A DNA stretch of 54,034 nt from Synergistaceae bacterium (GCA_009783355.1 WRHH01000014.1:1-54034), one strand, 5' to 3'. Shown: positions 1 to 8,202, numbered from the stretch's first letter. A program made the numbers and translations. Notes: generated from the sequence alone by a model not told the origin.

Positions 1-1
1 G

Positions 2-76
2 ATTGATGAGATTATGGAAGATACCGGATTGACCCGCGTTGAAGTTGAAACCTTACGGGGCTGTAATAATAGTTAA
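2..76 (+). CDS. 3' end of a gene entering from the left
   Basis: An open frame from the window edge ends at TAA (74-76) and reads IDEIMEDTGLTRVEVETLRG plus four residues. The pattern of a short helix, a GLT turn and a second helix resembles the last residues of Rpn-type (PD-(D/E)XK) recombination-promoting nucleases, which often end in a similar 'GLS-x-E-E-I' tail. That is only a resemblance; 24 residues are too few to decide. A strong terminator hairpin follows 40 bases later, which supports this being a real gene end. Confidence 0.4.
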   Translation: MDEIMEDTGLTRVEVETLRGCNNS

Positions 77-117
77 TAATTTTCGTTCCAAATTTTCGAG
101 GTTAAATACAGATTTTC

Positions 118-163
118 AAAAGCGACTTCGCATCAAATTCATCTGAGATGCGAAGCCGCTTTT
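118..163 (+). terminator. intrinsic terminator of the leftmost gene
   Basis: A 17-bp stem (aaaagcgacttcgcatc at 118-134 against gatgcgaagccgctttt at 147-163, with one G-U pair) encloses a 12-base loop. The 3' arm ends in TTTT. The A-rich start and T-rich end make it able to work in both directions, but no minus-strand gene ends here. Confidence 0.7.
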
Positions 164-221
164 ATTATGTTGATCCGGCTAATATAGCCATTTGTTATGC
201 CTCTAAATAGCCAAAGCCGAG

Positions 222-415
222 AGCATCCCGTAGGGATGCTTCTTTTGATTCCTGCTCAACATCATGAAATATGTAACGCTCATCGTATTCAATGCCGAAT
301 CCATCTTATTAACTCTTTAATTCCTCGCTGAATTTCTAATTGAAAGACGCATCCCTATAGGATGCGGAAATTATTTGCGCAAATTTTCTACCTAAAGGCA
401 CATCCCTACGGGATG
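222..415. repeat. three copies of a short palindrome (catcccTAnGGGATG)
   Basis: Three near-identical palindromes lie in the gene-free stretch 164-488: agcatcccgtagggatgct at 222-240, gcatccctataggatgc at 349-365, and catccctacgggatg at 401-415. Each folds into a short hairpin around a CC(C)TA(C)GGG centre. They resemble REP-type intergenic palindromes. Nothing else recognisable lies between 164 and 488. Confidence 0.65.
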
Positions 416-488
416 CGGATAATCAATAGTTTGAGAAACTCCAAGCTTATCTATGCAAAAATAACCACATGAACCTCATGAGTTTGTT

Positions 489-698
489 TTGTTTTTGGCT
501 GATACAATTCAGCCGGAAAATAAATATGATTTAGTGTTCAAATTTCTAAAATCCTTGTATACAGAAGTCTATGAGCACGATTACGAAGCGCTTTCTGAAG
601 ACGAGCTTGAACAATTGGAGATATCAAAAAATGAAATAGCGGAAGGCAATCCCATTCCATGGGAAACAGCAAGAAAACAGCTAATGGAGCTTCCATGA
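489..698 (+). CDS. small hypothetical protein, antitoxin-like
   Basis: The frame gives a 69-residue acidic protein. The C-terminal half (LSEDELEQLEISKNEIAEG followed by a PIPWETARKQL stretch) resembles the tail of small antitoxins of the RelB/prevent-host-death kind, where an acidic helix and a 'G-x-x-x-x-W-E' segment wrap the toxin. No toxin gene follows; selA converges from the other strand one base after the stop. The start is uncertain: the only upstream in-frame ATG (453) is closed by a stop, leaving TTG at 489 with no clear ribosome binding site. It may be the remnant of an antitoxin gene. Confidence 0.45.
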   Translation: MFLADTIQPENKYDLVFKFLKSLYTEVYEHDYEALSEDELEQLEISKNEIAEGNPIPWETARKQLMELP

Positions 699-699
699 T

Positions 700-2088
700 T
701 TAAATTGACTTCAACGCTTCAATGATTTTCTCTTCGTCGCCGTTTAGTAAGGTTCTTACGTGAAATATTAGGCAGTCATCCTTTGCGCCAGCTATTACGG
801 GGTTATCGCAAAGCCTCAAAAGCGTTTGCAGGTTTCCCGCGCTGCCCCAGGCATGGTCTGTCACGGACACGCCCCAGCCTTTTAGAGGCTTTGCGGGGTA
901 AGCTCCTCCCCCAACCGCGTCTTCAACCGGAATTACTGAGAATTTTGCAGCTCCTGCAAACTCCTTACTTAAAAGCGACGCGAAGTTTAGAGCACGTTCT
1001 TTGACTGCACTGCTTTTCTGTTTGAGCATAGATACTGCCGGAATTAAGTCGATATCCCCGCGAAGATAAATCCTGAGCGTCGCTTCAAGCGCGGCAAGCG
1101 TCATTTTATCCACGCGGAACGCGCGCATTATCTGAACGTTCCTAAGTTTATTGATTATTTCCCGTTTTCCCGCGACAATGCCTATCTGCGGGCCGCCAAG
1201 CATCTTGTCTCCTGAAAAAGTAATCAGGTCAGCTCCGCTGGAAATGCATTTCCTTACGGAGTCTTCGCCATCAAGCCCCAATACGTCAGCTTCTATCAAA
1301 AGCCCGCTGCCCGCGTCTTCCATAAAGACGACCTCATGTTGACTGGCAAGCGCCGCGAGCTCTTCCCTTGTAACGCTCGCTGTGTACCCTTCTATTCTGA
1401 AATTTGACGGATGAACTTTAAGAATCATTGCGGTATCTTTTGTTATTGCATCTGCATAATCTTTCAGATGTGTGCGGTTTGTCGTTCCGACCTCCACAAT
1501 TTTAGCCCCTGAGAATCTCATGATATCCGGGATGCGGAAAGAGCCCCCAATCTCAACAAGCTCGCCCCGCGATACTATAACTTCAGCGCCGTTAGCTAAC
1601 GCGCAGAGGCACAGCACAACAGCGGCAGCATTGTTATTAACTACTAAAGCCGCTTCTGCGCCTGTTAAGCGGCAAAGCAGCCCCTCAACGAGAGAATTTC
1701 TGCTCCCTCTTGTTCCGGTTTCAATGTTATATTCAAGCGTGCTGTATGACGCTGCAATATCGGAGACTGCAAGAACCGCCTCCGTAGCGAGGCACGAGCG
1801 CCCGAGGTTCGTATGAATTACAACTCCCGTAGCGTTGACGAGCGGGCGAAGCTTTCGCTTTTCCTCACCGGTGAAAATTCTTTTGGCCTGTGCGTTTATA
1901 AAATCAATGGACGTATCAGGGTCTTCGTCTTCAAGGATTTCTCGCCTTATATCGGACAGCAGTTCTGAAAGAAGTGACTTTACGGTGTCGCGTCCAAGCT
2001 TGGATATCCAACCTTCGATCCAATCCTGTGAAAGCAGCAAATCCATTGCAGGTAAAGTTCTCATTTTCTCTTTTTTCTTCTCTATCAT
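700..2088 (-). CDS. selA: L-seryl-tRNA(Sec) selenium transferase
   Basis: SelA is the PLP enzyme that turns seryl-tRNA(Sec) into selenocysteinyl-tRNA(Sec) using selenophosphate. The 462-residue length is normal for the family. Visible marks: the N-terminal RTLPAMDLLLSQDW segment, the NATGVVIHTNLGRS block, and the PLP-lysine motif ITFSGDKMLGGPQIG near residue 295. The start ATG at 2088 has GGACGGAG about 10 bases upstream; an internal ATG eight codons later is a possible alternative. The presence of selA implies that this genome makes selenoproteins, but selB, selD and selC are not in the window and I saw no convincing in-frame UGA selenoprotein here. It faces the CPBP protease gene divergently across 93 bases. 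Confidence 0.95.
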   Translation of the reverse strand: MIEKKKEKMRTLPAMDLLLSQDWIEGWISKLGRDTVKSLLSELLSDIRREILEDEDPDTSIDFINAQAKRIFTGEEKRKLRPLVNATGVVIHTNLGRSCLATEAVLAVSDIAASYSTLEYNIETGTRGSRNSLVEGLLCRLTGAEAALVVNNNAAAVVLCLCALANGAEVIVSRGELVEIGGSFRIPDIMRFSGAKIVEVGTTNRTHLKDYADAITKDTAMILKVHPSNFRIEGYTASVTREELAALASQHEVVFMEDAGSGLLIEADVLGLDGEDSVRKCISSGADLITFSGDKMLGGPQIGIVAGKREIINKLRNVQIMRAFRVDKMTLAALEATLRIYLRGDIDLIPAVSMLKQKSSAVKERALNFASLLSKEFAGAAKFSVIPVEDAVGGGAYPAKPLKGWGVSVTDHAWGSAGNLQTLLRLCDNPVIAGAKDDCLIFHVRTLLNGDEEKIIEALKSI

Positions 2089-2181
2089 GAGGTATAATTC
2101 TCCGTCCTTAATGTTTTTAAATCCATTTTCAATTTATGTTATACTTTTATCAAAAAATTACAGTAGAGGAGTTTTTCACTT

Positions 2182-2727
2182 TTGAGCGATTCAAGCCTTA
2201 TAACTATTGCAAGTATAATATCACTTATTATAGCTACTTTTTTGCTTTATTTTCCATACATCTGGTGCAAGAGAAAAAATGAACAATATGAAGCTTTCGG
2301 GCTTCGGTGGTTCATGACAAAAGACGCATGGCACAATGTCATTGTGCTCACAATGTTCACGCTCATTCCCCTAACGCCCGTAGTAATGAATTGGCCGGGC
2401 GGACAGATACCATATAGATTAAGTTATACTTTAATTTTTGAACTCTTGGGCTCAGGAATTGCAGCCGCTTTTATTGAGGAAACTTTTTTCCGCGGATGGG
2501 TGCAAACCATTTTGAGCCGAAAAATCGGAGCATTCTATGCCATTATCTTTACTTCATTTCTATTTGCGTGCACGCATCTGATAATAAACCCGTCTTGGGT
2601 CAGGTTTGCCACATTTTTCCCGGGCCTTGTCATGGGTTGGCTTCGCTGGCGGCACGGTTCCGTAATGCCCTCAATCCTTTATCACTCATTTGGGAATGTG
2701 TGGTCGATATGGTTCTTCCCAAGGTAA
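2182..2727 (+). CDS. CPBP-family glutamic intramembrane protease
   Basis: An integral membrane protein of 181 residues with about five hydrophobic segments. It carries the three motifs of the CAAX-protease/bacteriocin-processing (Rce1-like) family: EETFFRGW (E99, E100, R104), FACTH (H132) and HSFGN (H168, N172), which form the intramembrane active site. The start is TTG at 2182 with GTAGAGGAG upstream. Haft's work on myxosortases proposes that proteins of this superfamily (named MrtS in Synergistetes) process the Cys-containing Synergist-CTERM signal. Two proteins with that signal are encoded in this window, so this gene is a candidate sorting enzyme; that is inference, since other CPBP proteases have unrelated roles. 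It converges with dsdA, with no spacer between the stops. Confidence 0.85.
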   Translation: MSDSSLITIASIISLIIATFLLYFPYIWCKRKNEQYEAFGLRWFMTKDAWHNVIVLTMFTLIPLTPVVMNWPGGQIPYRLSYTLIFELLGSGIAAAFIEETFFRGWVQTILSRKIGAFYAIIFTSFLFACTHLIINPSWVRFATFFPGLVMGWLRWRHGSVMPSILYHSFGNVWSIWFFPR

Positions 2728-4065
2728 TCAACACTTGAGCCCTTTGTTGTAATACTCCCTCATAATGTCGTCAGGAACCATGCTTCCTCCTGTCGCCCAC
2801 GCTATATGAGCGATGTTTTCTTTGTTTGTAATTCCTTGATTTAGCAGATATTCCCGCCCGCTCTCGGCAGTTATGATATTGACTATCCCGGTCATGCCTG
2901 CGAGAGCGGACGGTTCAAGCATTATATTTTCGCTATCGGCTAATTTAGCCAATAATTTAAACATTGTCCCGTCGCTCACTGTATAGCAACCGCTTATCAG
3001 ATTTTGAAGCATTGAGCCTACCAGGCCGGAAGCTCTGCCGACCGCAAGGCCGTCGGCTTCAGTTACATTATCTATTCCGAAATCCTGCACGCATACCTGA
3101 TTATGAAGCCCGGTCATAAGCCCTATCGTCATACATGGCGAATGTGTCGGCTCTGCAAAGAAGACGTGTACGTCGTCGCCGTAAATCTGCTTGAGCCCGA
3201 ACGCAATTCCGCCTGGAGCGCCGCCGACGCCGCACGGCAAATACACGAAAAGAGGATGCGTACCACTGACTTTTATCCCCATATCGTCAAGCTGATTTTT
3301 CAGACGCAGAGCCGCTACTGCGTATCCGAGAAAAAGGTTCGTGGAATTTTCGTCATCCACAAAATAGCATTTCGGGTTGTTCTCCGCTTCCTTGCGTCCC
3401 GCTTCAACCGCTGCGCTGTAGTCGGACATATATTCGTGTACATTGACCCCAAGCGAACGGAGTTTGTCCTTTTTCCACTGTTTTGCATCCGCGGACATGT
3501 GCACGGACGCCTTAAACCCCAATTTTGCCGCCATTATGCCAATGCTTAAGCCAAGGTTGCCGGTTGAACCAACAGCGACTTCATGCTCTGAGTAAAATTC
3601 GTTGAACTCAGAGGAAGCGAATATTTCATAATTTACATCTTTTTCGCCAGGGAGCAATCCTTCGCTTATCGCCAGATCCTCGGCATGTTTCAGCACCTCA
3701 TATATTCCGCCTCTGGCTTTTATTGACCCGGAGATTTTAAGATGGCTGTCGCATTTAATAAGCAGCTGTCCCGGGAGTACTGCGCCGTAAATACTCTCAA
3801 GTTCTTTTTTCATGGAATCCACGCGCACTAAACGCGATTCAATAATCCCGCCGTCAACGGCAGTTTCAGGAAAAGCTCTTACAATATAGGGAGCAAAACG
3901 TTCGAGTCGGCGCGAAGCGTCATCAATGTCCTCTCTTGACAGCGGCAGTTTTACATCCAAGAAACTCTTGTATTCAGGATTTCTCCAGAATATTTCTTCT
4001 AAGTCCATTACATTTTTTAAGAGGTGACTATTTTGTATCGCGTCGGCTATTTTAAGTTTTAACAC
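2728..4065 (-). CDS. dsdA: D-serine ammonia-lyase (dehydratase)
   Basis: This PLP enzyme deaminates D-serine to pyruvate and ammonia. At 445 residues it has the usual size. The PLP-binding lysine is K116 in SGSIKARGG, followed by the substrate/cofactor loop [16 protein letters not shown] and the glycine-rich phosphate cup [16 protein letters not shown]. The start is GTG at 4065 with GAGG about nine bases upstream. No dsdC-type regulator or D-serine permease is adjacent, so the gene probably stands alone; it may serve catabolism or detoxification of D-serine. Confidence 0.93.
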   Translation of the reverse strand: MLKLKIADAIQNSHLLKNVMDLEEIFWRNPEYKSFLDVKLPLSREDIDDASRRLERFAPYIVRAFPETAVDGGIIESRLVRVDSMKKELESIYGAVLPGQLLIKCDSHLKISGSIKARGGIYEVLKHAEDLAISEGLLPGEKDVNYEIFASSEFNEFYSEHEVAVGSTGNLGLSIGIMAAKLGFKASVHMSADAKQWKKDKLRSLGVNVHEYMSDYSAAVEAGRKEAENNPKCYFVDDENSTNLFLGYAVAALRLKNQLDDMGIKVSGTHPLFVYLPCGVGGAPGGIAFGLKQIYGDDVHVFFAEPTHSPCMTIGLMTGLHNQVCVQDFGIDNVTEADGLAVGRASGLVGSMLQNLISGCYTVSDGTMFKLLAKLADSENIMLEPSALAGMTGIVNIITAESGREYLLNQGITNKENIAHIAWATGGSMVPDDIMREYYNKGLKC

Positions 4066-4372
4066 CTGAACCGCCTCGTCTCTTCTATTGTCTGTCGTCT
4101 CACCTGTATTCTATATTTAAAGAAGTATATTTTACACAGTATGTTGTTAATTTTCAAATAAATTTTTCGTCTATTTATTTCAGCGTATCTTGAATTATTT
4201 GAAACACTAATAGTTCTATTACGCCCTTCATGAAACATTTCTGAAATATTTATGAATTATTTAAAGTTTTTTAGAGACGTTGTGGAAATATTTTTGAATT
4301 CGACAAACTTCCTTTCTCTAAATAAACTCAATTGGTAAATAGCATCTTGCGAATTTGAAGGAAGAAATCAGA
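4066..4372. promoter_or_regulatory. divergent AT-rich intergenic region
   Basis: About 300 bases between the divergent dsdA and the first pseudopilin gene hold no open frame of note. The stretch is very AT-rich, with several TATAAT-like words and no obvious hairpin, and must carry the promoters of both genes. GAAGGAAG at 4358-4365 is the likely ribosome binding site of the pilin-like gene. Confidence 0.4.
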
Positions 4373-5347
4373 TTGCGTCAAAAAAAATTTAGTGACGGAA
4401 TGATTCTGGCGGAAATTTTACTTTCCCTTGTAGTATCGGCTTTTATAATGTACGCTATTTTAGTGCTGTTGGCAAACACGGCGCTTCATAAACAGTACTA
4501 CAGCGATATTTTCAACGAATGGCAGAAGAGAGCGCGAATATTATCCACAATAGAATCCCGCGTTGTTAACGCGGGGCTTGGTATTCCAAGAGGCGAGAAT
4601 ATTGAGGATATATTCAGGTTTACCCCGTTGGGCGCGTCAATACTGCCCGGCTGGAAAGACGCTTTAGAAATTCTCTTGAGCAGCGATATCCCGGCGTCTT
4701 ATCAAAACATAAGCGGAGATCAAGTAGCGCGCGGAGAACAAATCAGGGTTTTGTCCACTCATACCGCGGCTTCGGGTGTAAGAATCGTTCCCGCGAGCGC
4801 CGAATGGGGGCCGCTTGAAACGCGGTTTGTAAAAATAATTAAGCCTCAAAATGAATTCATCTCATATCATTTTGAACCGGGCGAATTATCGTCATGGATA
4901 ACTGCGCCCTCATTCGTCAGGCCTCTTATCATAAAGGATATGAACGCGCCATACGGCTCAGAGGCAGGAAGCATTGAACTGCAAAACCCTTTATATGTGA
5001 GCATGGACTTGCATGGAATTGATATGTTTCACTCTTTTCGCTTTTGTTACTTTCATGTAGAGGCCGAAACGTTTTATATCAGAGATTCAAATAAAAAGGA
5101 CACTACAAATGCTATCCCTTCAATATCATTACATAAGGAGCCCGTAGTCGATGACGTTTTGTCAGCATGTTTTGAATTGAATAAAACGACTAAAACTTTA
5201 AGCTGCTGGTTTCTCGTTCGCAGCAGAAGCCCGACGGGAAAGCCGGGAATTCCGCATGAGTGGCCGCCGTGGGCAAACATACGACCAAATGTCTCAAATA
5301 ATAAAATGAAGGTGGTAACTTACTCGTGGCGCATAAAGAATATCTAA
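4373..5347 (+). CDS. type IV pilin-like / pseudopilin protein
   Basis: The N-terminus MRQKKFSDG|MILAEILLSL is a class III (prepilin) signal: a short basic leader, G at -1, and E at +5, then a ~20-residue hydrophobic helix. The body of about 300 residues is soluble and unrecognised, as is usual for minor pilins of PilW type. I chose TTG at 4373 because GAAGGAAG sits eight bases upstream and it yields a normal nine-residue leader; a TTG at 4355 would give six more residues without a ribosome binding site. The gene overlaps the next pilin-like gene by 22 bases, so they are co-translated. No PilD, PilB or PilQ genes are nearby; the assembly machinery must be elsewhere. Confidence 0.75.
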   Translation: MRQKKFSDGMILAEILLSLVVSAFIMYAILVLLANTALHKQYYSDIFNEWQKRARILSTIESRVVNAGLGIPRGENIEDIFRFTPLGASILPGWKDALEILLSSDIPASYQNISGDQVARGEQIRVLSTHTAASGVRIVPASAEWGPLETRFVKIIKPQNEFISYHFEPGELSSWITAPSFVRPLIIKDMNAPYGSEAGSIELQNPLYVSMDLHGIDMFHSFRFCYFHVEAETFYIRDSNKKDTTNAIPSISLHKEPVVDDVLSACFELNKTTKTLSCWFLVRSRSPTGKPGIPHEWPPWANIRPNVSNNKMKVVTYSWRIKNI

Positions 5348-5877
5348 TTCTAAAAAATTTTAGTAGTTCAAAGCGCAGGGGCTATGTTGCGATAATTTTT
5401 CTTTTCAGCGCCATTCTCTTTATTATTCCGACGCTTGCAATTACTTTCAGACAGGTCTTGAAATTCAACGACTTGACCGGCATCCTGCTTGCCGGAAAAC
5501 AGGAAAAAATAGCCATATTGACGTCAAATAAAGAATCCATAGAACATTTGTCAACAGATATCCCATACATCCTGTCGCGGGTCGCATCGGTTAATCCAAG
5601 CTCAAGCTCTGAACTTTTGATACATGAAAATTCCGGAACGATAGGAGATTACTCGCTTTCTTCCAAAGTCTACTATATGAATTACGTCATATCTGATGAT
5701 ACAGTCATGTCTGACGCTCTAAATTACCCGCCTTCCCAAAAAATCGTTGCGGATGAAAGGCATATTTTACTTGTGACAGCAATTCATAAAAATGAACTAC
5801 CTTCTCGCCGCGAAGAAACTGCCCTTGAAATTACCTCGACAGGGCAAATAAACGAACTTTGGCACAGGGAGTACTAA
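5326..5877 (+). CDS. second pilin-like protein (PilX/GspK-like N-terminus)
   Basis: The 183-residue product has a basic leader ending in SSKRRGYVAIIFLFSAILFI, which looks like the 'RG' junction and hydrophobic helix of PilX/GspK-type minor pilins, although no glutamate is present at +5, as in GspK. The rest shows no known domain. The GTG start at 5326 has AAGGTGG about ten bases upstream, inside the preceding gene. It is the last gene of a two-gene unit; the downstream 337 bases have no gene. Confidence 0.65.
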   Translation: MAHKEYLILKNFSSSKRRGYVAIIFLFSAILFIIPTLAITFRQVLKFNDLTGILLAGKQEKIAILTSNKESIEHLSTDIPYILSRVASVNPSSSSELLIHENSGTIGDYSLSSKVYYMNYVISDDTVMSDALNYPPSQKIVADERHILLVTAIHKNELPSRREETALEITSTGQINELWHREY

Positions 5878-5900
5878 AGATAGTGCGGAGTGGAAAGGCA

Positions 5901-5930
5901 ATGCACAATGCACAATGCACAATGCACAAT
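5901..5930. repeat. tandem heptamer (ATGCACA)x4
   Basis: Four exact copies of ATGCACA (5901-5928) plus two bases of a fifth lie just after the second pilin gene. The rest of the gap 5878-6214 is AT-rich with a 12-13 base T run near 6038-6050 and no convincing gene. The heptamer unit length matches that of the CCCTAAT array at 10188-10280. A single similar word (ttgtgcattgcc) occurs at 24522-24533. Confidence 0.85.
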
Positions 5931-6214
5931 ACCATGATTTGCCGGTTGTTGTTGGGAACAATGGAAAATATAAGTAAAAGCAAAACTCTTCACTCTTATA
6001 TTGCTGGCGCTACATGATATCGATTGTCTCTTGATGTTTTTTTTTTTTTGATATTATATATTTTGCAAACTTTTCAGCAGTAACTTTATCAAGCGTTCCG
6101 AAAATAGAATAATGTCTTGAGGAAAAGAAGTGGTTTAGCGTTTTCATGAAGTTTAGCAGCTGTTAAGTTTTTATTCGAGTGATTCGGGTAAATATTTGAA
6201 GAAAGGTGAGTAAA

Positions 6215-6670
6215 GTGAAAAAAATATTATTCTTTATGTTACTGATTGTTTTGTTCTCGTGTCCAGTTTTTGCGGGCGCCCCGGAAAATCCGGAATATGC
6301 TGAAAATCAAGTTATTGTTTCAATTGCTGCTCCCGCGTTTGATGATTATGAAGATATGGCTGCTTATAAACAGGCGCTTTTTGAGCAATCTGACGCCTTT
6401 GCAAAAAAATACGGACTTGAGGTGGGAGGGGAACCTTTATCTGAAATAGCGAAATCTACAGGTAAAAACATTTTCCTCCTTATATCGGAGAACAAAAGCA
6501 CAGAAGAATTAATGGAGTTGCTTTCGTCTGATCCAAACGTAATAGATGTAGAACCGAACTACGCTTTACATCTGGATCCTGACCCTGAGCCAATAGGTTG
6601 TAATGCAGGCTATGGCAGTATTTTGTTGTTACTTTACAGTCTTGCGTTATCGACAAGCAAAAGAAAATAA
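6215..6670 (+). CDS. secreted subtilase-prodomain-like protein with Synergist-CTERM signal
   Basis: A 151-residue protein in three parts. Residues 1-20 are a signal peptide (MKKILFFMLLIVLF, then cleavage near VFA|GA). Residues ~27-115 look like the N-terminal prodomain/inhibitor I9-like domain of subtilisin-type proteases, ending in the typical SSDPNVIDVEPNYALHL. Residues ~117-151 are a DPDPEP linker, GCNAG, a hydrophobic stretch and a KRK tail: a Synergist-CTERM sorting signal. The catalytic domain that normally follows the prodomain is absent, with no frameshift visible. I chose GTG at 6215 because AAAGG lies eight bases upstream; GTG at 6206 overlaps that site. It could be a surface-anchored protease inhibitor or chaperone, or a deletion derivative of a protease gene. 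Confidence 0.75.
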   Translation: MKKILFFMLLIVLFSCPVFAGAPENPEYAENQVIVSIAAPAFDDYEDMAAYKQALFEQSDAFAKKYGLEVGGEPLSEIAKSTGKNIFLLISENKSTEELMELLSSDPNVIDVEPNYALHLDPDPEPIGCNAGYGSILLLLYSLALSTSKRK

Positions 6671-6746
6671 AGCGACTGCCTATCTGATTTTAACAATACA
6701 CATAAGCATAATGTGTTCCAGCTATTTGAATGGCATAAGTTACTTT

Positions 6747-6779
6747 TTCAGCGAGCCAACTTTTTATCGGCTCGCTGAA
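6747..6779. terminator. hairpin between convergent genes
   Basis: An 11-bp perfect stem (ttcagcgagcc / ggctcgctgaa) lies between the prodomain gene ending at 6670 and the minus-strand frame ending at 6817. No T run follows on either strand, so termination is plausible but not certain. Confidence 0.4.
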
Positions 6780-6816
6780 GCACATAACGCTCGAATTCTA
6801 TATTGGATTATTCCAT

Positions 6817-7245
6817 TTATTTTACTGTCACATTTCCCCGCTCAGCCTCCTGATCTACGGGCAAAAGAAGAAGCCTATTTTCTTCAATCAATAGTTTAGC
6901 CGTAAATTTATCCTGGTAGCCTGAAAAGGAAGGTCGTTCGTTGAGGCGTAATTCGGAGAGCGAATTGAAGCAAGCTGATGGTAAACGAGTTTCAATGATG
7001 CTTTGAGGAATGGACTCCGGCAAAGGAGAGAATTTTCGTTCACTTCCGTTAATTTCATGAACAGCGCGTGAATGTCCAACTGAGAAATGCCCCGGCAGGT
7101 CGGCTACATAAGGAAGCAATTCTATGGGGTTACTCGGCCTGTTTCCTTCGCGTAAAGCGAGACGAATCAAAGAGTCTCTTCGCTGTCCTTCCGGTAACGA
7201 ATTTTCAAGTAAACGCGGAATATGAGACATCCACTGAGGCGGCAT
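6817..7245 (-). pseudogene. unrecognised reading frame, probably 5'-truncated
   Basis: From an ATG at 7245 the frame gives 142 residues. Protein-like sequence (YNNIVVATIEEKQLNIIEDG) continues upstream without a stop to about 7325, where it meets the end of the methyltransferase gene, yet no ATG, GTG or TTG is found there and no ribosome binding site precedes 7245. That pattern suggests the tail of a gene whose start was lost, perhaps by the rearrangement that placed the methyltransferase next to it. I do not recognise a domain; the C-terminus (LLIEENRLLLLPVDQEAERG) is charged and ordered-looking. It could still be an expressed short protein. Confidence 0.35.
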
Positions 7246-7331
7246 ACCTGATTGATTAACGCCGTCTTCAATAATATTTAGCTGCTTCTCCTCGATTGTT
7301 GCAACAACGATATTGTTGTAATGAATATAAA

Positions 7332-8081
7332 TTATATTCTCTTTCTTGCCGAAAGAGCGATTAAGGCAATGTCGTTCTCAGTATCGGCTTCGAGAAATTT
7401 CTTATCAAAATCTCCGCCGCCGCCGACATCTCCAAATTCCTTCTCAAAATTTTCAACGCTCCAGTCCGCCCAAGGCTGCCATAGGGCTTTTGGTTCGTCC
7501 ATGTCATAGCACGAGGTTATTTCACAAAGTCCGGTTTTCTCCCAAAGAGTGCGCCACCATTTGTTACTGTGAAGCGTAAATAATTCAGGAAACCATAGCT
7601 TCTCGAGTGTTTCGGGATACCCTTTTTCGTACTCGCTCTTAAGTCCCGGAACGACAATTCCAAATTGACCGCTGCTCTTTACAAGTTTAGAAAATACATC
7701 GGTGAAGTATGACTCGCTTGCGCCGAAGTAATGGTAGCTGTCAATTGACATGGCGACGTCAAAGAAACCTTCCGCATAAGGCAACGCGTGCGCTTCCGCG
7801 TGGATGGGAAATACTTTGTCCGCAACTCCTGCCTCTTCAAAGCGGCGCAAGTTGTCAGTGGCGCTTATCCACAGGTCGTTAGCGAAGACCGTAACGCCGT
7901 ATTCCTTCGCCAAAAATACGCTGGTAAGCCCTTTGCCGCAGCCAAGGTCCAGAACCTTCATCCCCGGGCGCAAGTCCATATGACCGCATAAATCCTCAAG
8001 AAGCCATAACGGGTTTGGCCCCATCCAATTACTTTCAATCCAACTTACATCATATTTCTCAGTTTTGGGATACTTTTTCAT
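7332..8081 (-). CDS. class I SAM-dependent methyltransferase
   Basis: A 249-residue protein with a Rossmann-type SAM site: motif I VLDLGCGKGLTSVFLA near residue 42, an acidic residue after strand 2 (VFANDLW), motif II/III HALPYAEGFFDVAMSIDSYHYFG, and a 'post I' region typical of the Methyltransf_11/25 group. The substrate cannot be read from the sequence; small-molecule methylation is likeliest. The ATG at 8081 has AAGGAA upstream. The gene is single; imperfect direct repeats lie on both sides of it (6658-6690 and 8171-8202). Confidence 0.85.
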   Translation of the reverse strand: MKKYPKTEKYDVSWIESNWMGPNPLWLLEDLCGHMDLRPGMKVLDLGCGKGLTSVFLAKEYGVTVFANDLWISATDNLRRFEEAGVADKVFPIHAEAHALPYAEGFFDVAMSIDSYHYFGASESYFTDVFSKLVKSSGQFGIVVPGLKSEYEKGYPETLEKLWFPELFTLHSNKWWRTLWEKTGLCEITSCYDMDEPKALWQPWADWSVENFEKEFGDVGGGGDFDKKFLEADTENDIALIALSARKRI

Positions 8082-8135
8082 TTGTCCATTCCTTTTTTGA
8101 CAACGATATGATTACTATACGGAAAATTCTAACAT

Positions 8136-8183
8136 ATTTTTTTGCTATTCGGCCTTGTGTTACAGGCAATCAAAAGAAAATAA
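8136..8183 (+). pseudogene. possible remnant of a sorting-signal tail
   Basis: The short frame reads HIFLLFGLVLQAIKRK then TAA, a hydrophobic segment plus basic end like the tail of the Synergist-CTERM protein that stops at 6670. The DNA around both stops also matches (caaaagaaaataaa, then tatctgattt 4-6 bases on). No GCNAG motif or upstream gene remains here. It may be the scar of a second copy of the 6215-6670 gene. Confidence 0.3.
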
Positions 8184-8202
8184 ACGATTGTTTATCTGAT
8201 TT
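8171..8202. repeat. imperfect direct repeat of 6658-6690
   Basis: The 14-mer caaaagaaaataaa occurs at 6658-6671 and 8171-8184, and tatctgattt at 6681-6690 and 8193-8202, with similar bases between. The two copies bracket a 1.5-kb segment containing the methyltransferase gene and the truncated frame. Confidence 0.5.

Noticed and set aside
6603-6899. 98-codon plus-strand frame after the prodomain gene
   Set aside because: It starts inside that gene in another frame, has no ribosome binding site, and is rich in rare-type residues with no family resemblance.
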